From Branchiostoma floridae (Eukaryota; Chordata; Leptocardii; Amphioxiformes; Branchiostomatidae): DNA of 64,000 nucleotides. This document shows positions 46,845-59,200 of this stretch, piece by piece; position 1 is the first letter of the stretch; every line of letters begins with the position of its first letter. Below the pieces are notes generated by a model. That model was not told the origin of the DNA, ran no database searches, and was given only the letters and a program-made list of their open reading frames with translations. The position numbers and the translations under genes are program-made. Location of the stretch: contig NC_049980.1 in the NCBI RefSeq assembly GCF_000003815.2, forward strand, positions 5,832,461 to 5,896,460, in the 5' to 3' direction.

Positions 46845-47625
46845 TCCTTGAGCCACCTACCCCGGCCCTTTTAGTCACCTTCTGCAGTCCTTGAGCCACC
46901 TGCTCCGGCCCTTTAGTCAACTGCCGCAGTCCTTCAGTCACCTGCCGCAGTCCTTCAGCCACCTGCCTCGACCCTTTAGTCACCTTCTGCAGTCCTTGAG
47001 CCACCTACGGCAGTCCTTCAGCCACCTGCCCCGGCCTTTTAGTCACCTTCTGCAGTCCTTGAGCCACCTACGGCAGTCCTTCAGCCACCTGCCCTGGCCC
47101 TTTAGTCACCTTCTGCAGTCCTTGAGCCACCTACGGCAGTCCTTCAGCCACCTGCCCCGGCCCTTTAGTCACCTTCTGCAGTCCTTGAGCCACCTACGGC
47201 AGTCCTTCAGCCACCTGCCCCGGCCCTTTAGTCACCTTCTGCAGTCCTTGAGCCACCTACCACAGTCCTTCAGCCACCTGCTCCGGCCCTTTAGTCACCT
47301 GCCGCAGTCCTTCAGTCACCTGCCGCAGTCCTTCAGCCACCTGCCTCGACCCTTCAGACACCTTCTGCAGTCCTTGAGCCACCTACGGCAGTCCTTCAGC
47401 CACCTGCCCCGGCCCTTTAGTCACCTTCTGCAGTCCTTGAGCCACCTACGGCAGTCCTTCAGCCACCTGCCCCGGCCCTTTAGTCACCTTCCGCAGTCCT
47501 TGAGCCACCCGCCGCAGTCCTTGAGCCACCTGCCACCGTCCTTCAGCCACCTGCCCCGGCCCTTTAGTCACCTTCCGCAGTCCTTGAGCCACCTGCCACC
47601 GTCCTTCAGACACCTGCCCAACATG
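46845..47625. repeat. 21-bp minisatellite with 63-bp higher-order pattern
   Basis: About 37 units of CAGTCCTTGAGCCACCTACG type. Three variants alternate to form a 63-bp super-unit. Because 21 is a multiple of three, the + strand stays open (46891-47745) as repeats of the heptads SFSHLPR, PFSHLLQ and SLSHLRQ. Coding is doubtful: no start context, splice sites or homology support it. Confidence 0.9.
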
Positions 47626-47741
47626 TGGCACACGTTGACAAAATCATATCCAGTTGCTTGGTATGGCATAAGTGTTGAAGTGTATACAGTAAAAAGTCCT
47701 CCATACCTGCTTTCTTACTACCCTGGTACCTTACTCCACAG

Positions 47742-47815
47742 GTAACGACGCCCCTGTACTCTTCACACTCTCATTTTCCGATAAAATTGGTCTTTTGCCG
47801 CCGCTTCGATTTAAG
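47742..47815 (-). pseudogene. remnant of LRR-gene exon 1 (third copy)
   Basis: On the - strand this aligns with the middle of exon 1 of the two LRR genes (around AAAATGAGAGTG), but the reading frame is broken and the exon start is missing. The promoter-side sequence with the YY1-like core (47883-47892) and flank up to about 48300 also match. It is a truncated relic of a further copy of the unit. Confidence 0.6.
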
Positions 47816-48459
47816 TGATTAGGCTGTGATGTCACTGGAAACAGGACTGACCATTGGTTACTGATGACCACGTCAAAATTCAACATGGCGGCGCCCATAG
47901 ACGGAAGCAAAAACAGAACAGGTTTCGCTTATCGCGAACCTGTAATTATCACGAACCTGAAAATAGCTCCTACTGCAGAGAATAAGTGCTGTAAGTTTGA
48001 GCCCCCTAGCAGCTTTTCATGGAACTGCAGTCGCCGATTTTGGTTCAAACTTTGGACGAGAATAACTAACACAGGTGTTGAGGGATGGTCGTGATTTTTT
48101 GGTGTGTTGGTGGGTCTAATTGTAGTAAATAAAACCACAATGAATGAAAATAATGACAATGTATGATTTTTGTTTCCTCTGGGTTTTAATGCTTGATAGG
48201 CGAAACCAAAGGCATAGCGTCGTTGCACTCTTCTTGAACTATGTTCGTTGTCTGTGTGCTCTTCCGTAGGGCTCATATTCAACTCAAAGCTGTTCCTCGG
48301 TCGACGAATGAATATTGATATCACTGAAAACAAAATAAAAGTTATGATATCATCGCGTCTTAAAGCTTTCATTATGTATTTATGCCTTCTAACTAAATTC
48401 AAGAAATTATCGTTGAGTGACTAAAAAGGGAGTGTATATATGGCAACTTCCTTTCTTAC

Positions 48460-51400
48460 TTCGGAGGTTGTCCCCTCGGTGTTTGAAATTTGTGTCGGTT
48501 CAGTCTCCGGTAGTTTGGACGGTGGTACTGTTGTCGTTGTTTCTTCAATCGGCTGCTGAGGACAGAACAGGGATATATGAAAAGCTAGTTCACCTTTATC
48601 CCCGCGGTAACCTATATCCGTGGTATCTAAAACATGGTATACAGGGATATCAAGTCGACAGACGGTGGTTTCAGATTTGTTGTGTTTTGAAAGTATCGCA
48701 GTCAAAAACCACCGTGCGTTGACATGACATCCATTATTATAAGTACAACGGATATAGGTTACCTGCGGTATTAAGGTGAACCAGAGTTAGTATCCTGGAT
48801 CAGATTTTTAAACAGACGACTTGCATCTTGTTGCACATGCGGGCAGGCGAGATTCCAGACTACTTTCGAATGCAGCAAAGGGGACGTGGGACAAAGCTGC
48901 GAATGCACGAACAGGACCAACCACAATATACTCCGCCAGGAGGAGACATTCATTGTTGGAGGTGAGAACATGGAAAGATGATAAGAACATACCAAAAATC
49001 ATGACGATCCGTCAACACGTTCTCGAGTTATTCCCGACCAAAGGTTCAAAGGAACCGGCACCAGCAATTCCAAAAAAGCCGCTAGGGTGCCGAAACGTAT
49101 AGCACTTTCTCTCTTCCCAAAGGGCTATCTACCACCCAAAAATCACGACCACAGCATGTCCAGAACACGCGCGAGATATAAAAAATAGAAGTTCCGCTGC
49201 AGTATCTTAGCAAGACTATAGAGGGCTAATGATCGAACTTGACCTTCATTTTTCCAACTTCTACTCACCCACCTAAATATCATCAGGATATCATCAGGCT
49301 TCGCGAGTTATGCTGTTCACAGACGGACAGACGGACAGACACACACGCCAAACAAAAACATAACCTTAGGTAATTACGCTCACCCGGTACTCGTATACAA
49401 ACCGGAACCCCCGATCCCCCACACTTCCGTCACTCCGGAACCGGATTCTCAGTGGTCTCGTGCTCGTGACGTCATCTGGCTTCTCCGTACCACACCAGCG
49501 ACCTGTTGTAACAGGGCGATACCGTATTTTCTTCATTAAAGTACGCACTTTTTCAAATCCAAAGGGTGCTTTTTGAAAGTTGTTGTTTCCGCGATCCGGT
49601 AAGTCAAGGTCCGTACTTTATTTGAGGCTAAAGCTCAGATAAGTGGGAAGTGGGCCTTAAACCAGAACCCTCGTGTGACACCCCCCTTTTAGTGGTGCTT
49701 TACGTGACGTAAACACCGTACCCAGTTGCGTGCCGTCCTCGTAGATGTCCACCCAGTCGTACCGACAGGTGGTGAGACCGGTGAATGACGTCTCCGTCTG
49801 GAAATGAGTGAAGGTCACGGTCACGGGCACACCTGTAGCCGGCAGGGTCCATGTACAGTCCAGGAAGTTGTCGTACTCGTCTGGATACCTGCAGAAATTA
49901 ATCAGTCAAACAATAGGCAGGCAGGTTTACCTGCAATATGGATAAACTAAACTTTACCTAACAAACGCCAAATTTGATTGGGACCAAACTTTCAGCCTTG
50001 TTCACGGAATGGACCCGTCTACTGTAGCTTCCGGACGGAGGGCGACACAGAGACCCATTTACGACCCTCTGACGTCACGTCCGGAGGCTACAGTAGACGG
50101 GTCCATTCCATGAACAAGGCTGAAAATTTTGAGTAAGTCCCCCAATCAATTTTGGTGTTGGTTAGGTGAAGTTTAGTTTGTCCATAATGTCATTTACCAA
50201 CACAGATGAACTTTCATGCTTAGGTTTATCTGAAGTTTGCTTGGGGGGATACTTTTTGATACTGCATATTCTCTTCTTTATACAATGCACAATCATGAAG
50301 TTTTGAAGGTGGCGTAATTTTTTTCTCAAAGATGATTGTAAATATATATATTCGTTACCCTGGTGAAGTGACGACCCCAGAGGTGTCGTTCAGGACTCCT
50401 CCGCACGAGGGCTCTTCTATTGCTCCCTGCACCTTATAGGTGAAACGGAACCCTTTGGCGTTGAAGGTCGCATCACTGACGAACCGGACCTCGAGCATTT
50501 CATCCGAACTAGCCGAGCCCGGGTTCATGTTTCCACAGTATATACCTGCATTATAACGCCCGTACGTTTTACATCGATAAATGTTAGATATCCAGGTAAT
50601 GATTAAGATACATATCTCCCCACTTCTTTCCTCAGTACTGACAGTGTATTCAAATAACTACGGGCACACACCACCACAAACGGCAGATGCACCGAAAAAC
50701 AATAACCCTGTTTTCATACTCGAATGTAAGTTCATCTGGACATTAATGAACATTATGATACAATCTTTCTATAACCGTACACAAAAAAAATAAAGTGCTT
50801 ACCAACAATCTTTCGATCAGTACGAGGCGGGGGCCGATACCTACTTCCAATGACCTTTGACACGTACCCTTCGGTCTGGTCATTACAACTCGAAAAGGAT
50901 CAGCGGCTTTTGGTCATTACAACTTGATCGAAAGATTGTTGGTAAAGGCTTTATTTTTGTGTACGGTTGTAAAGTTCAAAATTATATCAGAAGCCTGTTT
51001 TCAATAATTCTGCTACTATGACTAATACAGTATGCATATGCCGTTTGCACGTACAGGGTTAGTCCCTTAGTGGAGTACAAATGTCCCTGTCTAGAAGAAA
51101 TCCCAAACTAGTTAAATTGACTATTTTATTCGCGCTGTCATAATCACCCACCTAGGGACTCTCCAGACGATAGGATCTCCACGTAGTCGTAACGACACGT
51201 GCCAAAAGCGCCCCCTGCCGGCTGTTCCAGCTCGAAGTCCAGGAAGGTGACGCTTGCGCGCCCGCCTCGTGCCTCGATCACCCAGGTACAGTCCTGGGAG
51301 CGAGACGCCAAATTATAGTGCTCTTTTCCGTGACGTAATTCTGACGAAATAATTTCGTGACCGCCATTTTTATAGGTTAAATCTAAAGATGAGTGCAAAA

Positions 51401-54133
51401 TTCATATGCCTGCGAAGTTTCTGTTTGGTATTTTTCCATGATTTTATTATTATTATTGCTAATATCTTTTATATACCCTTCAGCATTAACACCCACCTTT
51501 CTGATTCATCCTATAGTGTCTTCTTTTCTTCAGCTACAGCTTTTTTTCTAGAAAAGTAGATTTATGTTGAGTGAGTCGCTAAAAACCTACCTGATTGTGC
51601 AAGTAGTAGTTAGGGAAGCCATGTGACGTCACTTCTCCCCCTGAGCCGGTCAGGGTACCGCCGCAGAGTTGGCCTTATTCGGACAGACGTACAAAGTGGA
51701 GAAAGGCACATGAAACGTTAGGCTACACCTAATTATTTGTTGTTTCTCGGATTTTTTCAGAAAAAAAGGTCGGTCGGTCGAAAAAAAAATTAAAAAAACT
51801 TTTCAAAAAGTCGTGGGTAGGACAGATCGGACAGGAAAACCTAAACTTTCAACATTTAGGGGGTCCCTGGTAGCAAAGTCTAAAGTTTAAAGAAAAATGA
51901 TAAAAGTACCGTTCAAAATAGGCACGTACAGCTACTGGAATTTGAGGCCCATAGTTAATTTGAGAAAGGAGAGGCAGGTAAATTTTGTCAACACGAGGTG
52001 TGAAAAGTTTTTTTTTTTTTTTCAAATCAGAAAAAATAGGGTCGGAAAATCCGAGAAACAACAAATAAATTGGTGTGGCCTTACAAAAATAAAAACATTT
52101 GGCAGAAGTGGGTTGTGGCTTTTTCTCGCCACCGTCATAGACTATTCAGTCAATTAATTAACGCTTCAGTATTTATGATACATGCATGCAAAATACAATA
52201 AAAATTGTAAACAGTAAAAATTGATTCAAAACACCATTACATTTTACGTAAAAAGCGAGAGCCCATTTCATTTGTCATGGAACGATCCAATACATAAAAA
52301 AAGGCCCCAAAAATGATAAAAATAGGCCTCTTTGCAACGTTCAGGGCTGTTCAGTGAAATTCGCCCGCCAGACATTTTTCCTCCGTGTGTGAATTTTCTT
52401 ACCATGAACAAGGACGTTATGGAATCTTTGAACTCGTGTCCAAATCTTAAGTTATTACAATTCACTTGCAGACCTAGAGCTCGTGCATTCGACCTGTGAC
52501 GGCTTAAAGGCCCCTTCACACGAGAGCAAGAATGAGCCGAAATGCCGTCAGAATGAACATTATTCTCTATTCCTGGGAATTCGTAGTGTATTCTAGCTAT
52601 TTGTGCCCGTTCTTTTGGCTGGCCCGAAAGTTTTTGACATGTTACAAACTTTCGAGGTGCATTTGAAGTGGAGAAATATCGAACGGTATTAAAAGTGTAT
52701 TCTAAGTGTATTCTAACTATTCTAACTGCAGTATGACCGCATTTTACGACATTCCAACGTTAAGCCCCCTTCACACGAGAGCACGAAAGAGCCGGAATGC
52801 CGTCAGAATAATAAAAAATTACTATTCCTGGCAATTCTGGGCAATTCGTACTGTATTCTAAACATTCTTACTGCATTCCAGGTATTCGTCCCCGTTCTTT
52901 TGGCTGGCTCGAAAGTTTTTGGCATGTCAAAAACTGTTGAGGTGCATTCGAATTATAAAAATATCGAATGGCATTGATAGTGGATTCTAATTGTATTCTA
53001 ACTATTCTAACTGCAGTCTGACCACATTCTACGGTATTCCAACATTATTCGAAACATTTTTATCTCATTAGATGGAGAGCCGAAACGGCAAGCCATCTCG
53101 AATCCTGCCAGAATGTGGCCGAAAGAATATCTCGAATCGACGAATGCATTGAGAATGTCTAGAATACACTACGAATTCCCAGGAATAGAAAAGGATTTTA
53201 ATCCTGACGGCATTCTGGCTCATTCCTTCTCGTGTGAAGGGGATTTAAGGACCATTTGGAATTCCCACCCGGAATGGCACCGAAAGTGGCACGAATTTTG
53301 TAAATACTTCATTCCGGCTGGTTCTGCTTGATTCCTGCTGATTCGATTTCAGTGTGAAGGCCCTATTATTAGAAACATTCTTATCTCATTCTATGGAGAA
53401 CCGAAATGGTAAGCCAATTCGAATCCTGCCCGAATGTGGCCAAAAGAATATCTGGAATGCATTGAGAATGTTTAGAATGCACTACAAATACCCAGGAATT
53501 GACAAAAAATAGTTACTCTGACGGCATTTGGGCTCATTTCTTCTCGTGTGAAGGGGATATAAGGTCCATTTAGAATTCACACCCGAATGTGGCACGAATA
53601 TTGCAAATACTTTATTACGGCTGGTTCTGCTTGACTCCTGCTTATTCGGTTTCACTGTGAAGGCCCTGTCAAATGTACAAATGTGCAATCTAGCGCTTGG
53701 CTGAGGTTGCCCACTGGGCAACCTGACTATAAAAAGGCTTTTCCATAATAATATGGAGTAATGATATGAATATAATGATAGCATTTCGTGAAAGTCTACT
53801 ATGATTTTGAAATGTAACCATAACCCTAGCTCGACTTAATCCACAGTATAACCTATATAAGTTGTTTTTAATAAAAGAGTATTTAGTGATAACGTTACCA
53901 AGTCCACGGACGGTGGTTTCAAATTGTCATATTTGCAACGGACGGTGGTTCGATTGCGATTTTTTTTTAAAACCAACGACACCATCCGTCGACTTGATAT
54001 CCCCAAATAACCTGTTTTTATAAACAACGGACAACCCGCGGATAAAGGTGAATTGTGAAAGATTTTGAACTACGTACGTACCGAGAGATGGGGCGTTCAG
54101 TTGTAGTACAATAAGTACAAGGAGGTTCAACAT
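48460..54133 (-). CDS. signal peptide plus two CUB domains, six or seven exons
   Basis: Exons (- strand): 54133-54082, 51673-51591, 51293-51152, 50545-50359, 49888-49722, 49502-49384, and probably 48555-48460; GT-AG junctions and phases (1,0,1,2,1,0) agree. Residues 1-17 read MLNLLVLIVLQLNAPSL, a signal peptide. CUB1 (about 21-131) and CUB2 (about 140-250) each show CGGxL, DCTW, CRYDxV(E/D)I and YCG/WCG then a GFRF strand, with the four expected Cys. The probable last exon adds a Thr/Pro/Glu stalk (QPIEETTTTVPP). The protein is thus secreted or held by a membrane anchor; a short helix IITFILFSVISIFI followed by RRPR lies downstream at about 48300-48350 but its splicing is unclear. CUB domains bind proteins or glycans outside the cell. 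The partner is unknown. The exact 3' end is uncertain. Confidence 0.8.
48589..48780. mobile_element. foldback MITE of the TTTATCCGCGGGTAACC family
   Basis: Ends TTCACCTTTATCCCCGCGG and CCTGCGGTATTAAGGTGAA, with inner GATATCAAGTCGACAGACGG facing its inverse. It sits between CUB exons 6 and 7 and corresponds to the partial copy at 55330-55490 upstream of the second LRR gene. Confidence 0.8.
49141..49345. repeat. dispersed repeat (CAGCATGTCCAGAA family)
   Basis: ACCACAGCATGTCCAGAA followed by TTCCGCTGCAGTATCTTAG and a (GGACAGAC)n tail. The segment at 651-715 shares the first part. Family not named. Confidence 0.5.
51718..52083. mobile_element. Harbinger-like MITE with TTA target duplication
   Basis: The element 51721-52080 starts GGCTACACCTAATTATTTGT and ends with the inverse, with about 35 bp of inverted repeat, and TTA flanks both sides. 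The three-base TTA duplication fits PIF/Harbinger elements. About 360 bp, noncoding, in intron 1 of the CUB gene. Confidence 0.85.
52505..53680. mobile_element. nested foldback elements (CCCCTTCACACGAGAGCA ends)
   Basis: Left-type ends CCCCTTCACACGAGAGCA occur at about 52509 and 52768 and right-type ends TCTCGTGTGAAGGGG at about 53240 and 53553; GTGTGAAGGCCC appears at 53353 and 53657. The interior repeats ATTCTAACTATTCTAACTGC and GTTCTTTTGGCTGG. Two or more related long-TIR elements are nested or tandemly arranged in intron 1 of the CUB gene. Confidence 0.75.
53829..54052. mobile_element. foldback MITE of the TTTATCCGCGGGTAACC family
   Basis: Ends GACTTAATCCACAGTATAAC and CAACCCGCGGATAAAGGTGAA with inner ACGGACGGTGGTTTCAAATT. 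It lies 30 bases from CUB exon 1 in its first intron. Confidence 0.75.
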
Positions 54134-55329
54134 GGTTGTCTCTGTGTTATAGTCTGCGCATATGGCTATTAAAGATCTAGAGTGGCGTGGTGAAGAGTGG
54201 TGTGAACGTTACAGGTGCGATCTTGCACGGGATGTTTACTTATCGCGACCCTGGCTTGCCGCGACACGACTATAATTACGTGTCCTGGCATTTATTTGTC
54301 CTATTGGAATAACGTCGACAGTTGCAACCTTTTCATTAGACGTTGACCAATGAGCGACCGCACCGTGACCAAATTTCAGACACTATTCCAGGTATGGCGG
54401 CCATTTTGGATTTTTGGTTCATTGCACCAAAACGAGGCTCGCCCTGATTAAGATCATGTATTAGAGCATAAGTTGGCCATCTTCAGTGGTAGCTATGCTC
54501 CTCTAACTTGAAATACTGCGGAATATGTACCTGTCATGTGCAGAAAATGTTGTTCTAGACATTTGAACGCGATTTCGGCTAAATGTTTTGTCATTTTTTG
54601 ACAGTTTTTGGTGGCTGACTTGAGAACATTTATATATACGACCCTTAGATAAAGATGATTGGAATATGATCCACGATGCAAAAGTATGAAAACATAACCA
54701 CCTTGGCAAAGGTAATGATGCTCATCTGGAATACATGTAGTGCAGACACCACAGTTCCGTTTCGCAGTAAAGGGCACAAAATGGATTATAATGCCAACTA
54801 AATTCTCCTTTTCCTTGAACATCTTGTCCTTAACTGTAGACTTTTTGACTTTTTGAGTTATACGGAACGTTAACAGGTAGAGTCAACGCTTTCCCGTTTT
54901 GTTCAAAATGTGTTCAATCCATCATTGAAGTCCTTACGTCGTTTACCATTATAGAATCATATTCTCATTAATTATGCAAATTATGCCTTTATTTACATAC
55001 TTACAACGTTCTTCTCTTTCCACGTTTCATACGTTCAAATATTCATATCATGGAAAGGAGCGGTTTTTCAAAATCCTCACATTAATCATTATGTAAATTA
55101 GATTCTAATTTGCAAATTTACCGTCTAATCCCATCAAGCATCACTTAAGCTATCTGCAAAACAAAAATCACGACAATCAGTTTTTCTCTTTAAAAGTCTG
55201 AAACTAAACCCGCTCCTATCAAGACCTACCCACATACTAAATATCAAAACAATCCACCTAGGCCTGTTAAAGTCATACCGTCCATCCACAAAAACAGAAG
55301 AAAACATAATCTTCTAGCGAAGGTGACAA
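54134..55329. other. upstream flank of the CUB gene, no gene recognised
   Basis: AT-rich intergenic DNA. Around 55000-55320 it resembles widely dispersed noncoding repeats (CATACTAAATATCAAAACAA type). Open frames look like chance. Confidence 0.45.
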
Positions 55330-55490
55330 GGGATGTCATGTCGACGGCAGGTTACGTGGTTTTAAACTTCAATACTTTCAAGATACAGCAATTTGAAAAC
55401 ACCGTCCGTTGACTTGAGAGCTCTAAATACCATATTTCTCATTACAACGGATATATGTTACCGCGCGGATAAAGGCCAACTAGCGTTTCA
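55330..55490. mobile_element. partial foldback MITE of the TTTATCCGCGGGTAACC family
   Basis: The right end TACCGCGCGGATAAAGGCCA and inner CCGTCCGTTGACTTG are present; the left end is eroded. By position it matches the element at 48589-48780. Confidence 0.65.
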
Positions 55491-55512
55491 CATATCCCTG
55501 TTCTGACTACAG

Positions 55513-55605
55513 CAGCCGTTTAAAGAAACAACAACGGTACCACCATCAAAAATACCCGAGTCCGAACCTACACAAAGTCCAAACATTGAGGGTACACCAC
55601 TCTAG
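55513..55605 (+). pseudogene. remnant of a CUB-gene stalk exon upstream of LRR gene copy 2
   Basis: After an acceptor-like CTACAG the frame reads QPFKETTTVPPSKIPESEP, aligned with the last CUB exon QPIEETTTTVPPSKLPETEP (48555-48460). An in-frame TAG at 55603-55605 precedes the old donor site. No CUB exons were found upstream on this strand, so only the tail of an old CUB gene copy remains. Confidence 0.6.
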
Positions 55606-56003
55606 GTAGAAAAAGGAAGTATGTCATATATACTTGAATTCCTTTTAGACACTCAAAGATAATTTTTCATTATTGTGCGAATGCATAAATACGTCATCAA
55701 AAGCTTTTAAACATAAAATCACTGAGGAACAGCGTAGAGGCTAAGATGACTCTAAAACCCTCCGGACGAAAACACTAACAGCGACCATAGTTCAAGAAGA
55801 GTTCAACGGCCCCTTGCCTTCGGCTTCGCCAAGTGAGCCTTAAAAACCAGAGGAAACACGTTGTCATTATTTCCGTTCATTGTGGTTTTGGTCATCAAAA
55901 TTAGACTCCATGTAAGGTTTTGCAATAGGCCTGTCATTTGTATATTCAAACAGCTAATGAACCAATAAGAGAATTAGTTTAATAAAATCCAATTGGAAGA
56001 TTC

Positions 56004-56014
56004 AAAATGGCGAC
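56004..56014 (+). promoter_or_regulatory. YY1-like motif upstream of LRR gene copy 2
   Basis: AAAATGGCGAC lies about 250 bases before the ATG, preceded by a CCAAT at about 55988. The core is conserved at the same place in arm 1 and in the third fragment. Confidence 0.45.
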
Positions 56015-56255
56015 TTCACGCGGGGGGAAGCAGACTAATTTGGTAAGGAAGCAACAAAGCCGTCCAATAAGGCACGACCAACGTCCATTTGACGTAATTC
56101 GGAATTTTGTCTCCAAGGCAACAACACCAAAATAGCATTAAGTCATGAGACTTGTTTTTTGTCATTTCTAGATCAGTAAACTGAAACATTTGAGAGAGAA
56201 AGGCCACAGGGGAAGCGGCAAAGAATCTTTCTTGGACAGAAAGAATAAGGACGAC

Positions 56256-59200
56256 ATGGCCGAAAACGTTAATGTGGAGGTTCGGGAGGCAAAACTGACG
56301 GGGAAGTTTCAAGTTAAAGGCGGAAAACCCGTCGAAGTTGCGGCAAAAGTGGTGACGAAACCGCCATTATCGAAAAATGAGAGTAAGGGGAGTTCGATTG
56401 CGTCGGTACAAGCGGGTCCATCCTGTGAAGACAACGACTTAGAGAGGCTTTATCAAAGTCGGAAGACAGCAGGTATGGTGCCTTATTTTTACCGTATACC
56501 AACACCTTATTATTGTAATTGATATACATTTTGATGATTGCCTAGGGCGCGGTCACATACGTCGCACGATCGTCGTACGAATTTGACAGGATTTCAAGCA
56601 GGCTGTGACAGAACCAACCAGCTACAACTAAGAAAAGCCTTTTTTTTGTTGTTGCAAGAGAGCTGAACTTTGCAGGACATATATGGATGGCTGTAGCCGG
56701 CGTTGGCCGGCGTATATGACCGCGCCCTTACAGATTTGTTTGGGGCACTCACAATACATTTTGTACTTCGCGTGGCCATTACATGTGTATATATTCAACT
56801 GCGGAGTATCATGCCTTTCATGCAGTACTGGATAAAAATACAGGTTTTGTAAACTTTTATCCGCAGTGTGTCCTACTACTAGTATGTCCGTTATCTCTAA
56901 AGGCATGTTTTTTATGGATATCAGTTTGACTGACTGTGGTTTCAAAATTTTGCAATTATTTAGAAAAATATTGCAACGTCCGTTCACTTGATATTCCTAA
57001 ATACCCAGTATTTAAAAACAGTGGGTACGGATGAGGGGGGGGCGGTGCATCAACGTCATAAACAGCAAAATGAAAACAAAAACAAAATGAAAAACAAACA
57101 AAAAGTAGAAAAATTATCTTGCAAAAGTTTCTTTTGGTTGACAGCCTAGTATGTAATATTAGCAAAAACTTGAAAGTCAGCTTTGTTTGCGGTATTTGCA
57201 AGTTGACCACGCTCAATCTCATTACATAGAGATACAATAGACTAATTATGTGACGTCATTGCGTCGTACAGCCGTGTTTAGATTTGGTCTGTTTGTTCGT
57301 TACTCGACCACAAGCGACGATTCCCGATCACGTCCGAGCATTAGTCAGAACAGAGGCTCAGAGTAGGGGAACGAAAAGGCGTGACGTCGCACAATTGTGC
57401 CGAAAATGCCGGGAAAAAAACGACGGAAAACTCCGAAGGGAAACGGTTGTGATTATCGGTGACGAATTGCTAACTGCTAGGAAAAATTGTTCGTAAATCA
57501 TCTATGAATTTTTGTACAGTTAAAAGTATCACATTATTATTTTAGTTCAAAAACGTTTTTTCAGTCGAAAACCGTGTTAGATACTTTTACTTAATGATAT
57601 CAAATCATTATACCAGCACAATTTAGTCCGTCTTACTGATGAATTAATGAGATTGAGGGGTGCTATCAGACCTTTTCACTAATAGACAAAATCTTTTTCC
57701 TCTTACTAGTGAATAGATGTAATAGAATATTTTACCTAAATGTGATATAGGGGTGCAATAACATTTTTCACTAATTGACAAAATCTTTTCTCCTTACTAG
57801 TGAATTATGTTGTAGAGCGGTGCTATTAAATTTTGTTCACAAAGAGACATATTTTTTTCTCTTACTATTGAATTAATGTGATAGAGGGGTGCTATCTTAT
57901 TTTTTCTAAATAATAGACAAAATATGTTTCCTCTTACTAGTAAATCTGTGTGATAGAGAGGTGTTAACAGATTTTTTCTCTAATAGACAAAATAGTTTTT
58001 CTCTTAGTAGTGAATCAATGCAATGGGAGGGTGCTATCACATTTTTCACTAATAGAAAAAACCTTTTTCGTGTGGTAGAGGGGTGATATCAGATTTTTCA
58101 CTAACATACGACATCTTTTTCTTCTTTCAAGCAAATTAATTTGATAGAGGGGTGATATTACATTTTTCACTGATAAACGCTATCTTTTTCTCATAACTAG
58201 TGAATTAATGTAATAGAGGGGTGCAATCACATTTTTCACTGATAGACGAAATCTTTGTCCTCTTATTAGCAAATTAATGTGTTAGAGGGTTGCTTTCAGA
58301 TTTTTGAACTTTTAGACACTAGAGGGGTACTAACACATTTTTCTCAAATAGACAAAAAGATGGGTTGTCTCTTACTAATGAATTGATGTGATAGAGTGGT
58401 GCAATCACATTTTTTCACTAATAGAATGTTCTACCCAAAATTAACGAATTTTTTCTCCTCTTACTTGCGAATTAATGTGATAGAGAGTGCTATCAAATTT
58501 TCCCCTAATGGACAAAATACATTCCCTCTTACTAGAGAAGAAATGTGATAAGGGGTGCTATCACATTTGTCACTAATAGACAAAATCTTTTCCCTCTTAC
58601 TAGTGAATTGATTTGATATAGGGGTGCCATTAGATTTTTCTACTAATAAACAAAATATTTCTAATTACCTTTCACTATTGGATTCATGTCATAGAGGACT
58701 GCTATCACATTTTTTCACTAAAGATTTCTTACATGTTGATTAATGTGCTAGAGGGCTGCTGTCATCTTTTTTAACTAATTGACAACACATTTTCCCTCCT
58801 ACTAGTGAATTAATGTGATAGAGGTGTTCTATCAGATTTTATGACTAACAGACACGATTCTTTACCTTTTACAAGCGAATCAATGTAGCGAAAATGTGGA
58901 ATCACATACAGTTTTTTTTTCATTAATTGAAAAAAATATATTTTCCTCTTACTAGTAAATTAATGCAATAGAGGGGTGCTATCAGATTTTTCTTATTGAC
59001 AAAATATATTTCCTCCTGCAAGCAAATTGATGTGATAGCGGTGCTATTATATCATGTTCACGTTTTTCCTCTTACTTGTGAATTGATTTGATGGAGGCGT
59101 GCTATCATTTTTTTCACTAATAGTCACAATATTATACCTATCAGTGGTCAAATAATGTGAAAGAGGGGTGCTATCATATTTTTTCACAAATAGACAAGTC

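Noticed and set aside
46891-47745. 284-codon open frame as a repetitive protein gene
   Set aside because: It is a 21-bp minisatellite whose period keeps any frame open; there is no homology, splice evidence or non-repetitive conserved part.
48808-49102. overlapping open frames between CUB exons 6 and 7
   Set aside because: Both strands are open, no domain is recognisable and the segment merges into dispersed repeat sequence.
51207-51220. third CTCF-like motif (AGCGCCCCCTGCCG)
   Set aside because: It lies in the coding exon 3 of the CUB gene and is explained by the codons for PAGGAF; too weak to claim.
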